In this document: piece after piece, positions 33,904 to 43,400 of the stretch
How the letters are laid out: every line of letters starts with the position of its first letter
Numbering within the stretch: the first letter of the stretch is position 1
Assembly (NCBI GenBank): GCA_964454445.1
Contig: CAYVTD010000016.1
Location: forward strand, 1-57,656
Source of the DNA: CAYVTD01 sp964454445
Lineage (GTDB): Bacteria > Bacteroidota > Ignavibacteria > Kapaibacteriales > UBA2268
Direction: 5' to 3'
Length of the DNA stretch: 57,656 bases
The notes under the pieces: generated by a model
Database searches by the model: none
Told to the model about the DNA's origin: nothing
What the model saw: the letters and a program-made list of their open reading frames with translations, nothing else
Position numbers and translations under genes: made by a program

Positions 33904-35265
33904 TTAACTCCTTATGGTTATTACCATATTACTTTCGATATCTGGTACACCTTCACCCATAGGTGGTGGCAAATAAATAGAAATAACATCAGATTCAGTC
34001 CTGTCTATGGCATCTTTAGGACATTCTATTCTATAACTATGTTTTTCATCTTTTATAGGTTTAATGACATTGATGGCATCTTTTAAATGGGCTGGAGGTA
34101 CGTCGCCCAAACCTACTCTGGCAGTATAATGGATTGGTTCGCCACGTGTAAAACTCCTTAGATAAATTGTCATTATGCTTTCACCTTTTTGGAAGAGGGT
34201 TTCGCTTGATAAATGAACAGTAAATCTGTTCCAGCCGGCAATTTTATTGAAATTAACCTGTTTTATTGGCAATTCTTTTTCTGATATTGGTCCAGCAGGC
34301 AAATACTCGAGATATTTGATTAATGATTCGAGAATAAGTGTGGATTGGCGGAATCCAAATCCGAGATCATATTGCTGTTCAGATATTTTAATAATTGGGA
34401 TTTTCAAGACATCTATTACATCGTTTGTTTTGTGGGTGATAAACTCACCACTTTTGCCCACAGACAAGATAAACAATTCTGATTGCAATTGGTTGAAAAA
34501 CATAGACAAATTTCTAAAGAAAACGATAGTTGCAGATGTATTATCAAACAGCGGCTGTTCAAAATGATGGATTAATCTTAGAATGTTTGTTGTTGCTGTC
34601 CAAATTAATGGCTCGTGGTCGGGACGCTGGGTTTTTATGTAATCGGTTAATAAGCGTTTGTAACGTGCAAACTCATCGCAAAAACTCTGGTGAGCCGACA
34701 AACAACTTGCACTGCTCGACATACACAAGCCGAAGGGTATAAAAGTTTCGTCGATGTCGAGGTTGTTACCTTTGCTAACGAATCGCATTATTGGGATGCC
34801 TTCGTTATTGGTATTCGTTGTTGATAATATATATTGGTCGTAATAGAGCCGGGTACCGGTTTCGATTTCTTCGCTTATTCTCTCTATTTCGTCATCGTTT
34901 TTCCTGTCAATTTTCTTCGGTAGAAGATATACAAGGATCTTGCCTTCATCACTTCGGGAAAACTCGACATTAAGCTTGAATTCGCGTTTGTCATCTATTT
35001 TGCAAATTCTGCCTAATTGGTTTCTGCCTTGGAAAAATTCGATATCTACGCGATATTGAGCACCTTCAATGTGGTGAAAGGAAATATTCTTTGGCTTGTT
35101 GTAATAATCCTGAAACAAAACATTTCTAAACAAGCCGTATCGAAAGTCGTTTTGACTGGCTAAGCCAATCAGATTCTCCAACCATCGCTCTTGTTCGTAG
35201 AAATGCGATTCTGTGATAACATCTCCATCTCGCCAAATTACTCTTTGTAGCGAAAATCTATCCAT
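33904..35265 (-). CDS. tssK: T6SS baseplate-membrane linker TssK
   Basis: 453 aa, the usual length. TssK trimers join the baseplate wedges to the membrane complex. The N-terminal signature VIWRDGDVITESHFYEQERWLENLI corresponds to the family start (W-x-EG-M-x-x-x-PQHF). The C-terminal neck/head region includes IHYTARVGLGDVPPAHLKDAINVIKP and VISIYLPP. In known systems the head domain of TssK binds TssL and TssM, so the partners of this TssK are most likely among the adjoining envelope genes. It is flanked by the OmpA-TM gene (57-base gap) and the GTPase gene (4-base gap). Confidence 0.85.
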   Translation of the reverse strand: MDRFSLQRVIWRDGDVITESHFYEQERWLENLIGLASQNDFRYGLFRNVLFQDYYNKPKNISFHHIEGAQYRVDIEFFQGRNQLGRICKIDDKREFKLNVEFSRSDEGKILVYLLPKKIDRKNDDEIERISEEIETGTRLYYDQYILSTTNTNNEGIPIMRFVSKGNNLDIDETFIPFGLCMSSSASCLSAHQSFCDEFARYKRLLTDYIKTQRPDHEPLIWTATTNILRLIHHFEQPLFDNTSATIVFFRNLSMFFNQLQSELFILSVGKSGEFITHKTNDVIDVLKIPIIKISEQQYDLGFGFRQSTLILESLIKYLEYLPAGPISEKELPIKQVNFNKIAGWNRFTVHLSSETLFQKGESIMTIYLRSFTRGEPIHYTARVGLGDVPPAHLKDAINVIKPIKDEKHSYRIECPKDAIDRTESDVISIYLPPPMGEGVPDIESNMVITIRS

Positions 35266-35322
35266 TCTATTCTGTCAAAAAATTTTACATACTTTAAATA
35301 AACTACTTACAAAATGCAACTG

Positions 35323-36324
35323 TTATTTGTAAGATATTTGAAATTCGATTCTTCTGTTAATTTCCTCTGATTTTGATACAGATATGCTATCAGATACTAT
35401 CATTCCTTTACCACTTGCAAAGATCCTTGTACTGTCTAATCCCCTGGCTACGAGCCAGTTTCTAATATTCCCGGCTCTTTTCTCCGATAACTCAATATTT
35501 GCTTTTTCTGAACCACGTGCATCTGCGAAGCCAACTATCCTTATCTCAAGATTAGTATATTTTTCCATCATTGGGGCTAACTGCTTATGCACCTCTTCGA
35601 GTATGATGATTTGCTTCTTGCCCAGTTCATATACACCACTATCAAAATAAAGGTAAGGGAGAACAATTTTTGGAGGTAAACTTTCTTTAACTATTTTTGT
35701 TTGTACTATTTGCTTTGGCTGATTAAAATAAAAAAGTGCAGCAAGAGCTAATATGAGAATTGAAAATATTGCTATTATTATTGGCACTGTAAAGTTTTTC
35801 TTTTTCTTTAATGGAGTAATAACCGGAGCAGCAACAACATCTTGAGTAGGTGGGCAATCATCGTCGAAGATACATTTCAAATCAGAAGTCAATTTTGCTT
35901 CGCGTATTCTGGTATATGTAGTATATCGTGGTGAACCGCATGTAAAAGGGGTTGGTTTTTTTGTTATTGGGGATATAAAATCGTTAATAATAGGTCCGAT
36001 GTCGAATACTTTTTTTACAACAAACAATCTACAAATCTCATTACCATTCTGCCATTCTTTAGCCAGATGCTTCTCGATTTGATGAATATTTTTGATTTCC
36101 TCGCTGTTTTCAATTGATACATCGTCTAATGGAGGCTTTACAATCTCGAAAAGATAGCTTATTGTGTCGTTGTTATATAATGCAATATATCGGCAGGGTA
36201 TTAGCTCTATCTCATTAGGACAGATGCAAACACCATACTTCAGAGCGAACTCTTCATAATGTTTGCCAGCAAATATTAGCACATTATGATTGTTTGTATT
36301 CCAAGGTGCTGTCTTTGGTTTCAT
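35323..36324 (-). CDS. Inner-membrane protein with cytoplasmic domain and C-terminal OmpA-like peptidoglycan-binding domain
   Basis: 333 aa. A 175-residue N-terminal cytoplasmic domain of unrecognised fold contains CICPNEIELIPCRYIALY and SPRYTTYTRIREAKLTSDL and several cysteines. A Lys-rich stop (PLKKKK) precedes one TM helix (about 178-200). The periplasmic OmpA/MotB domain (about 222-333) has LYFDSGVYEL, VGFADARGSEKANIELSEKRAGNIRNWL and EINRRIEF, with the binding Asp (268) and Arg (283) intact. The cytoplasm-TM-peptidoglycan layout equals that of TssL with a TagL-type extension, but the N-terminal domain does not look like DotU/TssL. It is encoded directly upstream of tssK. A role as membrane-complex anchor is inferred. 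Confidence 0.72.
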   Translation of the reverse strand: MKPKTAPWNTNNHNVLIFAGKHYEEFALKYGVCICPNEIELIPCRYIALYNNDTISYLFEIVKPPLDDVSIENSEEIKNIHQIEKHLAKEWQNGNEICRLFVVKKVFDIGPIINDFISPITKKPTPFTCGSPRYTTYTRIREAKLTSDLKCIFDDDCPPTQDVVAAPVITPLKKKKNFTVPIIIAIFSILILALAALFYFNQPKQIVQTKIVKESLPPKIVLPYLYFDSGVYELGKKQIIILEEVHKQLAPMMEKYTNLEIRIVGFADARGSEKANIELSEKRAGNIRNWLVARGLDSTRIFASGKGMIVSDSISVSKSEEINRRIEFQISYK

Positions 36325-36469
36325 TTAGTTTCATCGGTAAATAAATAATTGTATTTACAACTCTGATTTACACAAAACATAAAATTAATAAAAATATTTT
36401 ATAAATTACAATGATTTTTAATTTCTCAATAAATTTTTTATATACAATATCAGTCCTTAGTAAAAAGCG

Positions 36470-37048
36470 TTAGACAATGGTTATTGGGTCATCAAAATTG
36501 AAATCATTTGTTTCCTTCTTGAATCTCTCATTTTTTATTATGTTGTCTGACTCATTGGTAATTGAAAATGAGCGAGTTACAAGTTTATTGCCTGTTAAGA
36601 AAAAGGTTAAGTACTGATCTCCATTCAAATCTTCTGCGTAAAATTCTGTTATTGGACCGAAGAATTCGGAAAGTTGTTTTTCATCGCAAGTTGGCAGAAA
36701 GAGTTTTATTACTCTTGGGTCGTAATAACGGAAATACATTTCTCGTCCTTCTTCGTCCACAACCGTAACAAGTTTCTGCAAATGAGCAAATAACGTTTTG
36801 AAATCAGCATTGCTATTGAAGAAAACTCCCCAAGAATCACCTTTTCCTTCGTTAAGTAGCCATTCAATCACGCTTTTATTCCCGGCAACTTCAACAAGAA
36901 AAGGACCGACTTCCGATATCGGCTCGTCGTCAGTGCCGGAGAAAACAGAGTGAGGATTAGCGTTATAAACTGAAAAATCGTTAATCTTTGTGTTCATTCT
37001 GGCGCCGTCAGCGATAAAGTATTTTAGAGTAATTGTTTCTTCATTCAT
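36470..37048 (-). CDS. DUF4123 T6SS effector adaptor/chaperone (Tap/TEC family)
   Basis: 192 aa. Proteins of this family load specific effectors onto VgrG or PAAR spikes. The diagnostic block MYFRYYDPRVIKLFLPTCDEKQLSEFFGPI (about residues 103-132) is the DUF4123 signature. The N-terminal part (GPFLVEVAGNKSVIEWLL) fits the family too. The start codon overlaps the stop of the upstream gene (ATG within CGATGAATG), so translation is coupled. In known loci such adaptors sit beside their cognate effector, which points to one of the three genes upstream of it. A 145-bp gap separates it from the envelope module. Confidence 0.85.
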   Translation of the reverse strand: MNEETITLKYFIADGARMNTKINDFSVYNANPHSVFSGTDDEPISEVGPFLVEVAGNKSVIEWLLNEGKGDSWGVFFNSNADFKTLFAHLQKLVTVVDEEGREMYFRYYDPRVIKLFLPTCDEKQLSEFFGPITEFYAEDLNGDQYLTFFLTGNKLVTRSFSITNESDNIIKNERFKKETNDFNFDDPITIV

Positions 37049-37827
37049 CGAATAATCTCAAAATTATTGTTTATTTTACATAATTTAATTGGTAAATAAT
37101 TGGCAAATCCTAATTCAAAATTTACATAACAAATGGGAGGATTGCCATTAGAATCTAAAAAACAAGCCAATCTATTGTTCGCAAATAATTTTAAATCTAG
37201 CTCTTCAAAATCGAGTTCATATAAATCCATTCCTAAATTTGAGCCATTCATTGAATCAATGAAAGATTCCCTGTTTATCGCGGTCTTGTCTTCGACAGTC
37301 ATATAGTAAGCAGTCGCCATTTCTTTTGTCCGTTCTGAAGTCATTTTCAGTAATTTTTCGAGTTCATTTGACTTAAGAGCTTGCCAAAACTCAGTATAAA
37401 TAGCCATAATTTGGTTTTTATTAGAAAAGTCATCAGTAATGACTTGGCTACCAAGCCATTTCCATTTATTGAATGGTACATCTGCTTGGAAATGTTTGGA
37501 TAGTGATAAAGAAGACTGCGGTTCGCTATCTTCTTGATATGTACCAACGAAACTGGTAATTTCCTCTCTGGAAGATTTCGGTTGGTTGATATTTCTTTTA
37601 TAAAGCTTTATGGTATAATTAAAATTACTATCAAAAACATCACTAAATTGGTTATTATTGAAAATAATTTCAAAATAGTTGTCTCCATTTGCTATCCATT
37701 CATTGATATTAATTTCTGATTTCAAAGGAGTGCCTTGTAAGTAATTCAAAACTATTGCATCATTGATACGAAACTCGAAATTGCATCCTGCAATGTAAAA
37801 ATCTATTGAATATATTTCTTGTGTCAT
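37045..37827 (-). CDS. PAAR-cassette protein of unknown function (accessory or immunity candidate)
   Basis: 260 aa with no signal peptide or TM helix. The N-terminal 90 residues look like a beta-sandwich (YSIDFYIAGCNFEFRINDAIVL, INEWIANGDNYFEIIFNNN). The rest is mixed alpha/beta with an aromatic-rich centre (FNKWKWLG) and ends NFELGFANYLPIKLCKINNNF. Start and stop codons overlap the neighbouring genes by 4 bases on both sides (ATGA), so it is translated in a fixed ratio with the candidate effector and the DUF4123 adaptor. Immunity protein for the 514-aa product or a second loading factor are the two readings. I do not recognise the family with certainty. Confidence 0.55.
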   Translation of the reverse strand: MTQEIYSIDFYIAGCNFEFRINDAIVLNYLQGTPLKSEININEWIANGDNYFEIIFNNNQFSDVFDSNFNYTIKLYKRNINQPKSSREEITSFVGTYQEDSEPQSSLSLSKHFQADVPFNKWKWLGSQVITDDFSNKNQIMAIYTEFWQALKSNELEKLLKMTSERTKEMATAYYMTVEDKTAINRESFIDSMNGSNLGMDLYELDFEELDLKLFANNRLACFLDSNGNPPICYVNFELGFANYLPIKLCKINNNFEIIR

Positions 37828-39356
37828 TTTTTACTCGAAAACAATGGTTTTTTAGTTTCTTTAATTACTATCAGAGGTTCGATAACTACTGCTCTTCTTT
37901 TCCTGTTTAATTCTCCTGATGTGCTTTTTTTCTCTTTATTTTTTGGTGTGTTATTGCTGAAAAAGCTTACTTCCATTTCAGCATAGACTAAATAATAAAT
38001 TTCTAACCCACCAAAGGAGAGACTAGCTAGCAAGCCGATTTCAGAAGCATCGTCATAAGCACCAACAGTAACATCAATTAATTTGGATTCAGCTCCAATT
38101 TTAGCACCGGAACCAGCACTTATTGCAAAAAAACGATTTTCTGCCTCGAATGAACCTTTTATTTCGCCTTCTAAACTAAGTTTGATTTCTCCATTATATT
38201 TGGCATCTTTTTCACTATTTATTTGATTAGGTTGTTTTTTAAAATTAAACAATAATGAAACTTTGCCCTCAATTTTCAGGTTGATATGTATTTCGCCTTT
38301 GAAATGTTCGCCTTTTTCAATCCTTTTTTTTATCTCAATAATTACGGCTCCTACCGCTGTACATTTACTGACTATGACATCTATCATATCAGATGTAGCC
38401 GAAATTCCTAACAGTGGAGAAACCCCACCAGTACTTGAGTAAAAATATGCACATTTGTAATTTCTTTCAATCTCTTCCCAGCCCCACTCTCCTTCGAAAT
38501 TCAATGTAGGATATTGGTATTCATACGAAATATTCCCAGCTTTTTCAAGTACATAAGAAGTTAATTTTCCTACATTTTCTATAAAATTCAATAAATTCTC
38601 AATTATTTCCTTAAATTTAGAGCCTGCTTCAATTTCGACTTCTTGATAAGTATAAGACAATTTCAATTCTACGCCGGTATCTCTTTTTAAAGTTTCTTCT
38701 GAGGATTTAGGATTTTTTTTCAATTTTAAGTTCTCGTTTAATCCAATTGAAACGCTTGCTTTCCATTTCAGGTCGGGTCTTACAATTATCTCTGCAGATA
38801 AAGACTCTCCTTGATGAGATGAGGTTCGAACTTGATAATTCTCAGTTTTTGCGTTATAGGGCCAAATGTTTTTAATGATACTTGGTATTGAAAATACGCT
38901 TATATCTATGGGTTTACAATAAGCATCGAACTCAAGTTTTTGATTAGTTTTTGTTGTGATAACTTTTTTACCGTTAATATTAAATCGAGGATATAAATCA
39001 AAAATTTTGTTTTGGTGGTCTGAGCAGGGACCAGCTTCAATATTGGTTTCGCATATCATTTTTGTTGGTTTTGAATGTCCGGCAAGAATTTCTATGATTG
39101 GCTCAGTATTCTTTTCAGTTATTGGTAATGACAAAACATAATTACGCTTTGCATTATCTATCTTCTTTACTGTCATTCCTTTGTGCTTGCAAGGAATATC
39201 TTGTTCGTTTTTAGTTTCGTCTGAGCAAGGGAGTGTGGATGGTTGCTGTATTGAGCTTGTACTATTAGGTTTGGGCATAGCTGTATCACAGGTTTGCATA
39301 GCTGCGTTATTATTGCTGACTTGTTGCGATGAATTTTTATTTTTATTGCTAGGCAT
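37824..39356 (-). CDS. Candidate T6SS effector encoded between PAAR and DUF4123 genes
   Basis: 510 aa from the ATG at 39356; a TTG at 39368 would add 4 residues. No signal peptide is present. Residues 1-60 are low-complexity (Ser, Asn, Gln) with scattered Cys (PCSDETKNEQDIPCKHKG), followed by a compact Cys/His segment up to about 145 (GPCSDHQNKIFDLYPRF, EFDAYCKP). The region about 180-470 is built of long amphipathic beta strands (ASVSIGLNENLKLKK, GVELKLSYTYQEVEIEAG, GEIHINLKIEGKVSLLFNF, GEIKLSLEGEIKGSFEAENRFFA) with a hydrophobic stretch SPLLGISATSDMIDVIVSKCTAVGAVII. A beta-rich or pore-forming toxin is possible. No catalytic motif is seen, and the effector role is inferred from the cassette. 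Confidence 0.5.
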   Translation of the reverse strand: MPSNKNKNSSQQVSNNNAAMQTCDTAMPKPNSTSSIQQPSTLPCSDETKNEQDIPCKHKGMTVKKIDNAKRNYVLSLPITEKNTEPIIEILAGHSKPTKMICETNIEAGPCSDHQNKIFDLYPRFNINGKKVITTKTNQKLEFDAYCKPIDISVFSIPSIIKNIWPYNAKTENYQVRTSSHQGESLSAEIIVRPDLKWKASVSIGLNENLKLKKNPKSSEETLKRDTGVELKLSYTYQEVEIEAGSKFKEIIENLLNFIENVGKLTSYVLEKAGNISYEYQYPTLNFEGEWGWEEIERNYKCAYFYSSTGGVSPLLGISATSDMIDVIVSKCTAVGAVIIEIKKRIEKGEHFKGEIHINLKIEGKVSLLFNFKKQPNQINSEKDAKYNGEIKLSLEGEIKGSFEAENRFFAISAGSGAKIGAESKLIDVTVGAYDDASEIGLLASLSFGGLEIYYLVYAEMEVSFFSNNTPKNKEKKSTSGELNRKRRAVVIEPLIVIKETKKPLFSSKK

Positions 39357-39364
39357 TAATTCAT

Positions 39365-39766
39365 TCAAACTATCGTGTTAAAAATGCTATGAGCTTCATT
39401 AGTTGTTGGGTTGGAACTTGTATCTTCATCTATATTATAAGATAAATAATCATGTAATAATAGAATCTTTATATACGATTCTCTATTTGGATAAGTAAGT
39501 ATTTCAATAAGTTCAGCATTTTTGCTAATATCTTTTAATCGTTCTTCTGTTATTCGCAATTCGATGTAATCGGCTAAATCTTTTTCAATGTATATTTGAT
39601 AATCAAATGCCTCATTCGTCAATTTTATTACTTCCGATTTCAAATCTGCAGGAGAATAACTGCCAAGCCGGGGATACTGGCTTGCCAAATAGCTGCACAT
39701 CCTGTCAATGAAATCATTGAAGAAGAAAGAGTTCAGTGTATCTATCTGTTTATTTGCAATTAGCAT
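39365..39766 (-). CDS. Small hypothetical protein of the PAAR cassette
   Basis: 133 aa from the ATG at 39766 (MLIANKQIDTLNSFFF); an upstream in-frame TTG is less likely. It is mostly alpha-helical, with no signal peptide or TM helix. It contains MCSYLASQYPRLGSYSPADLKSEVIKL and RITEERLKDISKNAELIEILTYPNRESYIKILLLHDYL. The layout resembles small proteins often found beside PAAR genes, but the family is not recognised. Its stop codon lies within a few bases of the effector candidate start, so the two are coupled. Confidence 0.6.
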   Translation of the reverse strand: MLIANKQIDTLNSFFFNDFIDRMCSYLASQYPRLGSYSPADLKSEVIKLTNEAFDYQIYIEKDLADYIELRITEERLKDISKNAELIEILTYPNRESYIKILLLHDYLSYNIDEDTSSNPTTNEAHSIFNTIV

Positions 39767-39850
39767 AATTAGCAATGAAGTAGTTCGTTCATAAGAATAG
39801 ATATTGTTATGTTGTTGCTTTTAGGTATTAAAAACAATCATTCTAAAACT

Positions 39851-39858
39851 CAAAATTA
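39851..39858 (-). promoter_or_regulatory. Candidate -7 element downstream of the PAAR gene
   Basis: TAATTTTG on the minus strand fits TAnnTTTG exactly. It is placed 6 bases after the PAAR stop codon and about 85 bases before the next start codon. No TTG is visible upstream, as that region is PAAR coding sequence. Confidence 0.3.
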
Positions 39859-39863
39859 ATATA

Positions 39864-40352
39864 TTAACTATTTTTTGCTGCTTTTAATTCAGCACATTTC
39901 TGACAAAAAGGGGCACCTGAACCACTTGCCTCAGTAAGAGCAGCTGCTTGATTAGCATAAGCTTTTGACGGTTGAGTTAAAGTGCTTGCTACTTGCCTCA
40001 AATTTGAAATGCCAGGTACTACCACTACAACAGGCGGGGCGCCAGGCATAGTTTCGCCTATTAAAACAGTTGGAAGGCCGACAGTAACTGTCCCGCCATG
40101 AATAGTCATATCGCCCAATCTTGCAGCCGGTTTCCCACCAATTAAAACGCCTGTCGAACCAATAGCTATTGTATCCGGTGGACCAACGCAGGTGCACATA
40201 TCTCCCATAACTGCTGCAGGCATTCCTCCAATTAACACTGTCGGCACACCGGGACCAACTACAGGTCCTCCAACATGTGGCACCGGCGGTGTCCCAGGAG
40301 TTACCATTGGGCATACATGCATATCTCCTATTCTTGCAGCTGGCTTTCCCAT
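39864..40352 (-). CDS. PAAR-domain spike-tip protein
   Basis: 162 aa. It caps the VgrG spike and sharpens or arms it. The PAAR repeats are GKPAARIGDMHVCPMVTPGTPPVPHVGG, VLIGGMPAAVMGDMCTCVGPPDTIAIG, VLIGGKPAARLGDMTIHGG and VTVGLPTVLIG, with His and Cys residues suited to metal binding at the cone tip. After about residue 115 a 45-residue tail ends in a Cys pair (FCQKCAEL) and could carry or dock cargo; there is no separate toxin domain. It is the first T6SS-type gene in the direction of transcription. Confidence 0.92.
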   Translation of the reverse strand: MGKPAARIGDMHVCPMVTPGTPPVPHVGGPVVGPGVPTVLIGGMPAAVMGDMCTCVGPPDTIAIGSTGVLIGGKPAARLGDMTIHGGTVTVGLPTVLIGETMPGAPPVVVVVPGISNLRQVASTLTQPSKAYANQAAALTEASGSGAPFCQKCAELKAAKNS

Positions 40353-40424
40353 ATTGTTTATTCAAAAAATGTTTTACAAATTATTAAAAAATGCCAATTT
40401 TAGTTTGATGCAGTTTATTCTTTG

Positions 40425-43400
40425 CTATTTTATAATTTGCAGGACTGCCGAATCTACATTATATCCGCAAAGCAGTTGTATGTTATAAACTCCTGATTGT
40501 AACTCTGACGTGTTTATTGTCTCTGTATGCGTGCCTGAATTTAGATTTTTAATTTTATATGCTTTTATGGTTTCACCTATTGTGTTAATGATATTAATAG
40601 TCATCTCAGCTATTGGCTTTTCGACATTGTACTCTATCCTTATCTCATCTTGAGCGGGATTAGGTGCTATACTTTGAATAAAAACACCTTTTTTAAATAC
40701 ATTAGTATATCGAGGAGATGTTGGATAGCGTAATAATAGTTTAAATGGGAAACTACTAGAGTTAACATTCACATTATTAGTACTTTTCCCGGTAATAATG
40801 ATATTTGTTTCTTCAGATGCACCCATTACAACAAGTAATGGAATATTTCTTATCGAACTGCCTTTTGCTGCATTGGTTGGAACAGCTCCGCTTATTGTCA
40901 ATTTTTGTAATTCTTTGTCAAGATTCTGCTTTTCAGAGAGAGGAACCAAGATATCAGCGCGAAAACTGATGTCAGCTTCATAATTCAAGTCTCCGCTTCC
41001 GTTTGTTATATCATCAACATTTAAAGACAAGTGGACAGTGTCGCCGGGTTTGCCTTCATTTTTGTCAATGGCAAATGACAACGAAGCAGTTGCAGGATGA
41101 ACATCTGATATTGTAACCTCTAATGTATCAATGCCTGGACAGCCTGTCTTATTGTCAGTTTGGGAAGCAATTACCAAGCCTTTTCCTGTTAAATTCCATA
41201 AAATAGTTATTTCTGAATTACTCTCAGAGATATTTTCGCCATTAATAACTTTCCAATTAGTCGTAATGTTGCTTGATGGTGTTACTGTGTAAGTAGTTTG
41301 TGTTGATAAAGTAACATTTTTTTGTCCTGTTATTTTTGTATTTGGTAATGGATTGACTGTAACTATCAACTTATCGCTTGCCGATACATTGTCTGCGTCG
41401 GTAACTGTAAGTGTGTATTCAGTTGTTTCCGTAGGGTTAGCTAACGGGTTTGGTTTGTTTGGTTCGTCGAGACCAGTTGTGGGTGTCCATTTAAAAATAT
41501 ATGGTTTTTTGCCACCTGTTACGACATTGCTTTCGCTGCCACCTATTTGCACTGGTCCAAAGCCAAAACAAAATGAAGTGTCTTTGCCACAGTTTACAAC
41601 CATTGTTCCAGGTTTGTTGATTGTAACATCGATATTGGAAGAATCCTTGCAACCTTTGTCGCTGGTTACGACAAGCTTAATAATATCTTGACAGGCTTCT
41701 TCCCACTTCACTTTATAGACAGATCCAGTAAAAGTTTTCGGAATGCCAGATTGTGATGACCATTGGTAATTATAGCCAGTTTTTACAACAGAGGTATATT
41801 CATTGTCTATGTTTGTTAAAACATTTTTTGAGCCAGTTATACTTGGATCAGGTAGGGGATTGACTGTTACTGTAACATTCTGTTTGCCTGTTTTTTGTGG
41901 ATCACTATTGTCTGTTACAGTCAAGGTATATAATGTTGTCTTGCCTGGTTTAGCCCAAGTTACTGCAGAATTTGGAGTGGATAATGTGCCATCATCAGGC
42001 GTCCATTGATAGGAATAGGGTGGGGTGCCACCGCTGGCAGGATTTGGGTTGCCAATTTCAACAGAATCAGCTATACAGATTTCATAATTCTTTGTAATAA
42101 TATTGACTTCCAGAGCATCTGGATCTTTTTTCTTAATAGTAATAGTGATTTTTGAAGAATCAACACAGATTCCTTGATTAACAATTAGAGTTAAATAACC
42201 GATGCCTTCGTTTTGCCAATTCACTTTTACTTTGTTTTCGCTGGTACTGCCAATTATTGTGCCATTTTCAACAATCCATGTATATTTATAGTTATTATTA
42301 GAAACAGCATTATAAGTAATTTCGTCTCCTTCGGTTACTTCTGTGGAATAAGGTTGGATTTCTGCTTTTGGCATCGGGTTGACATTAACGCTTATTGAAT
42401 AAGTGCTATCACAATTTTCTTTGCTTGTCTGCTTGAGTGTAACATCATATAAGCCAGCATTTAACCACATTATTTCAATATTTCTACTTTTTGTATTACT
42501 ATTGAAAAAGCGGAAGTCGGTATCTTCAATTCCAGAAATAGTCCAAAGGTACTCATCTGATGGATTAACTGAGTTGTATTTGCGAATATCGCTTTCGCAA
42601 ATTGTAGTTGGATCCTCAATACTAATTTCAGTTTTAGGCAAGGGATGGACAGTTACGGTTACTTTGGCAGTGGCAGTGTTATTTTTGCTGTCAGTTACGG
42701 TCAAGGTATATTCTGTTGTAGTTATTGGATTAGCTTCTGGATTGGGAAGTGTTGCATCATTTAATCCATCTGCTGGCGACCATTTGAATTTGAATGGCGC
42801 TTCGCCGCCACTTTTTATAATAAAGCTCGTATCGCCACCAATAGTAACTGGACCTTTGCCTTTGCAAAAAGCAGCACCAGTTCCAGCGGTAACAACAAAA
42901 TCACCTAATTCAGAGATATAAACAGTTATTTCGGTAGAATCGCTACAACCGAACTTGTTGGTAACGATCAGAGTAACCTTGCCATTATCTATTGCTGGTT
43001 TATTACCCCATTCTACTGTAACTTTGCCAAGATTATTTGCACCAATAATTGTTCCTTTGTCTGCTTTCCACAAATAACTGCAATCAGTACATTCTTTAGC
43101 AAAATAATCGACTTTATCTTTTTCAAAAACAAATACTTGAGGGCTGACTATCTCAACTTTTGGCAAAGGGTTAATTGTTACGCTTATGCTATCGCTTTTC
43201 TGACAACCATAAGCTGTTGTTTGCTGGAGAAATACTTTTGCATTGCCTTGTGTGTTCCATTGGATTTCTATCTCTTTGTCGGTATCTTTTGTATTATTGA
43301 TGTATGAGAAACCACTACCAACAATTGTCCATTTGTTACCTGATTCACTATTTGATGAGTATTTTCTGATTGCAGTTTCGCAAATTGGATCATCGATGTC

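Noticed and set aside
36325..36469. Promoter between the effector cassette and the envelope module
   Set aside because: TATGTTTTG on the minus strand is one base too long for TAnnTTTG and has no well-placed TTG, so I did not list it.
13798..40352. Extracellular contractile injection system or prophage tail instead of T6SS
   Set aside because: TssK, a ClpV-type ATPase, VgrG with fused gp27/gp5 modules, DUF4123 and envelope genes argue for T6SS. No tape-measure, tail terminator, capsid, integrase or lysis genes are seen.
39952..40365. 137-codon open frame overlapping the PAAR gene on the same strand
   Set aside because: Its translation is a Cys/Trp/Arg-rich frame-shift shadow of the repetitive PAAR sequence, with no family resemblance.
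42403..42921. 172-codon plus-strand frame inside the giant surface protein gene
   Set aside because: It is opposite the PKD repeats, which are clearly the coding strand, and its sequence is low-complexity hydrophobic with no ribosome site.
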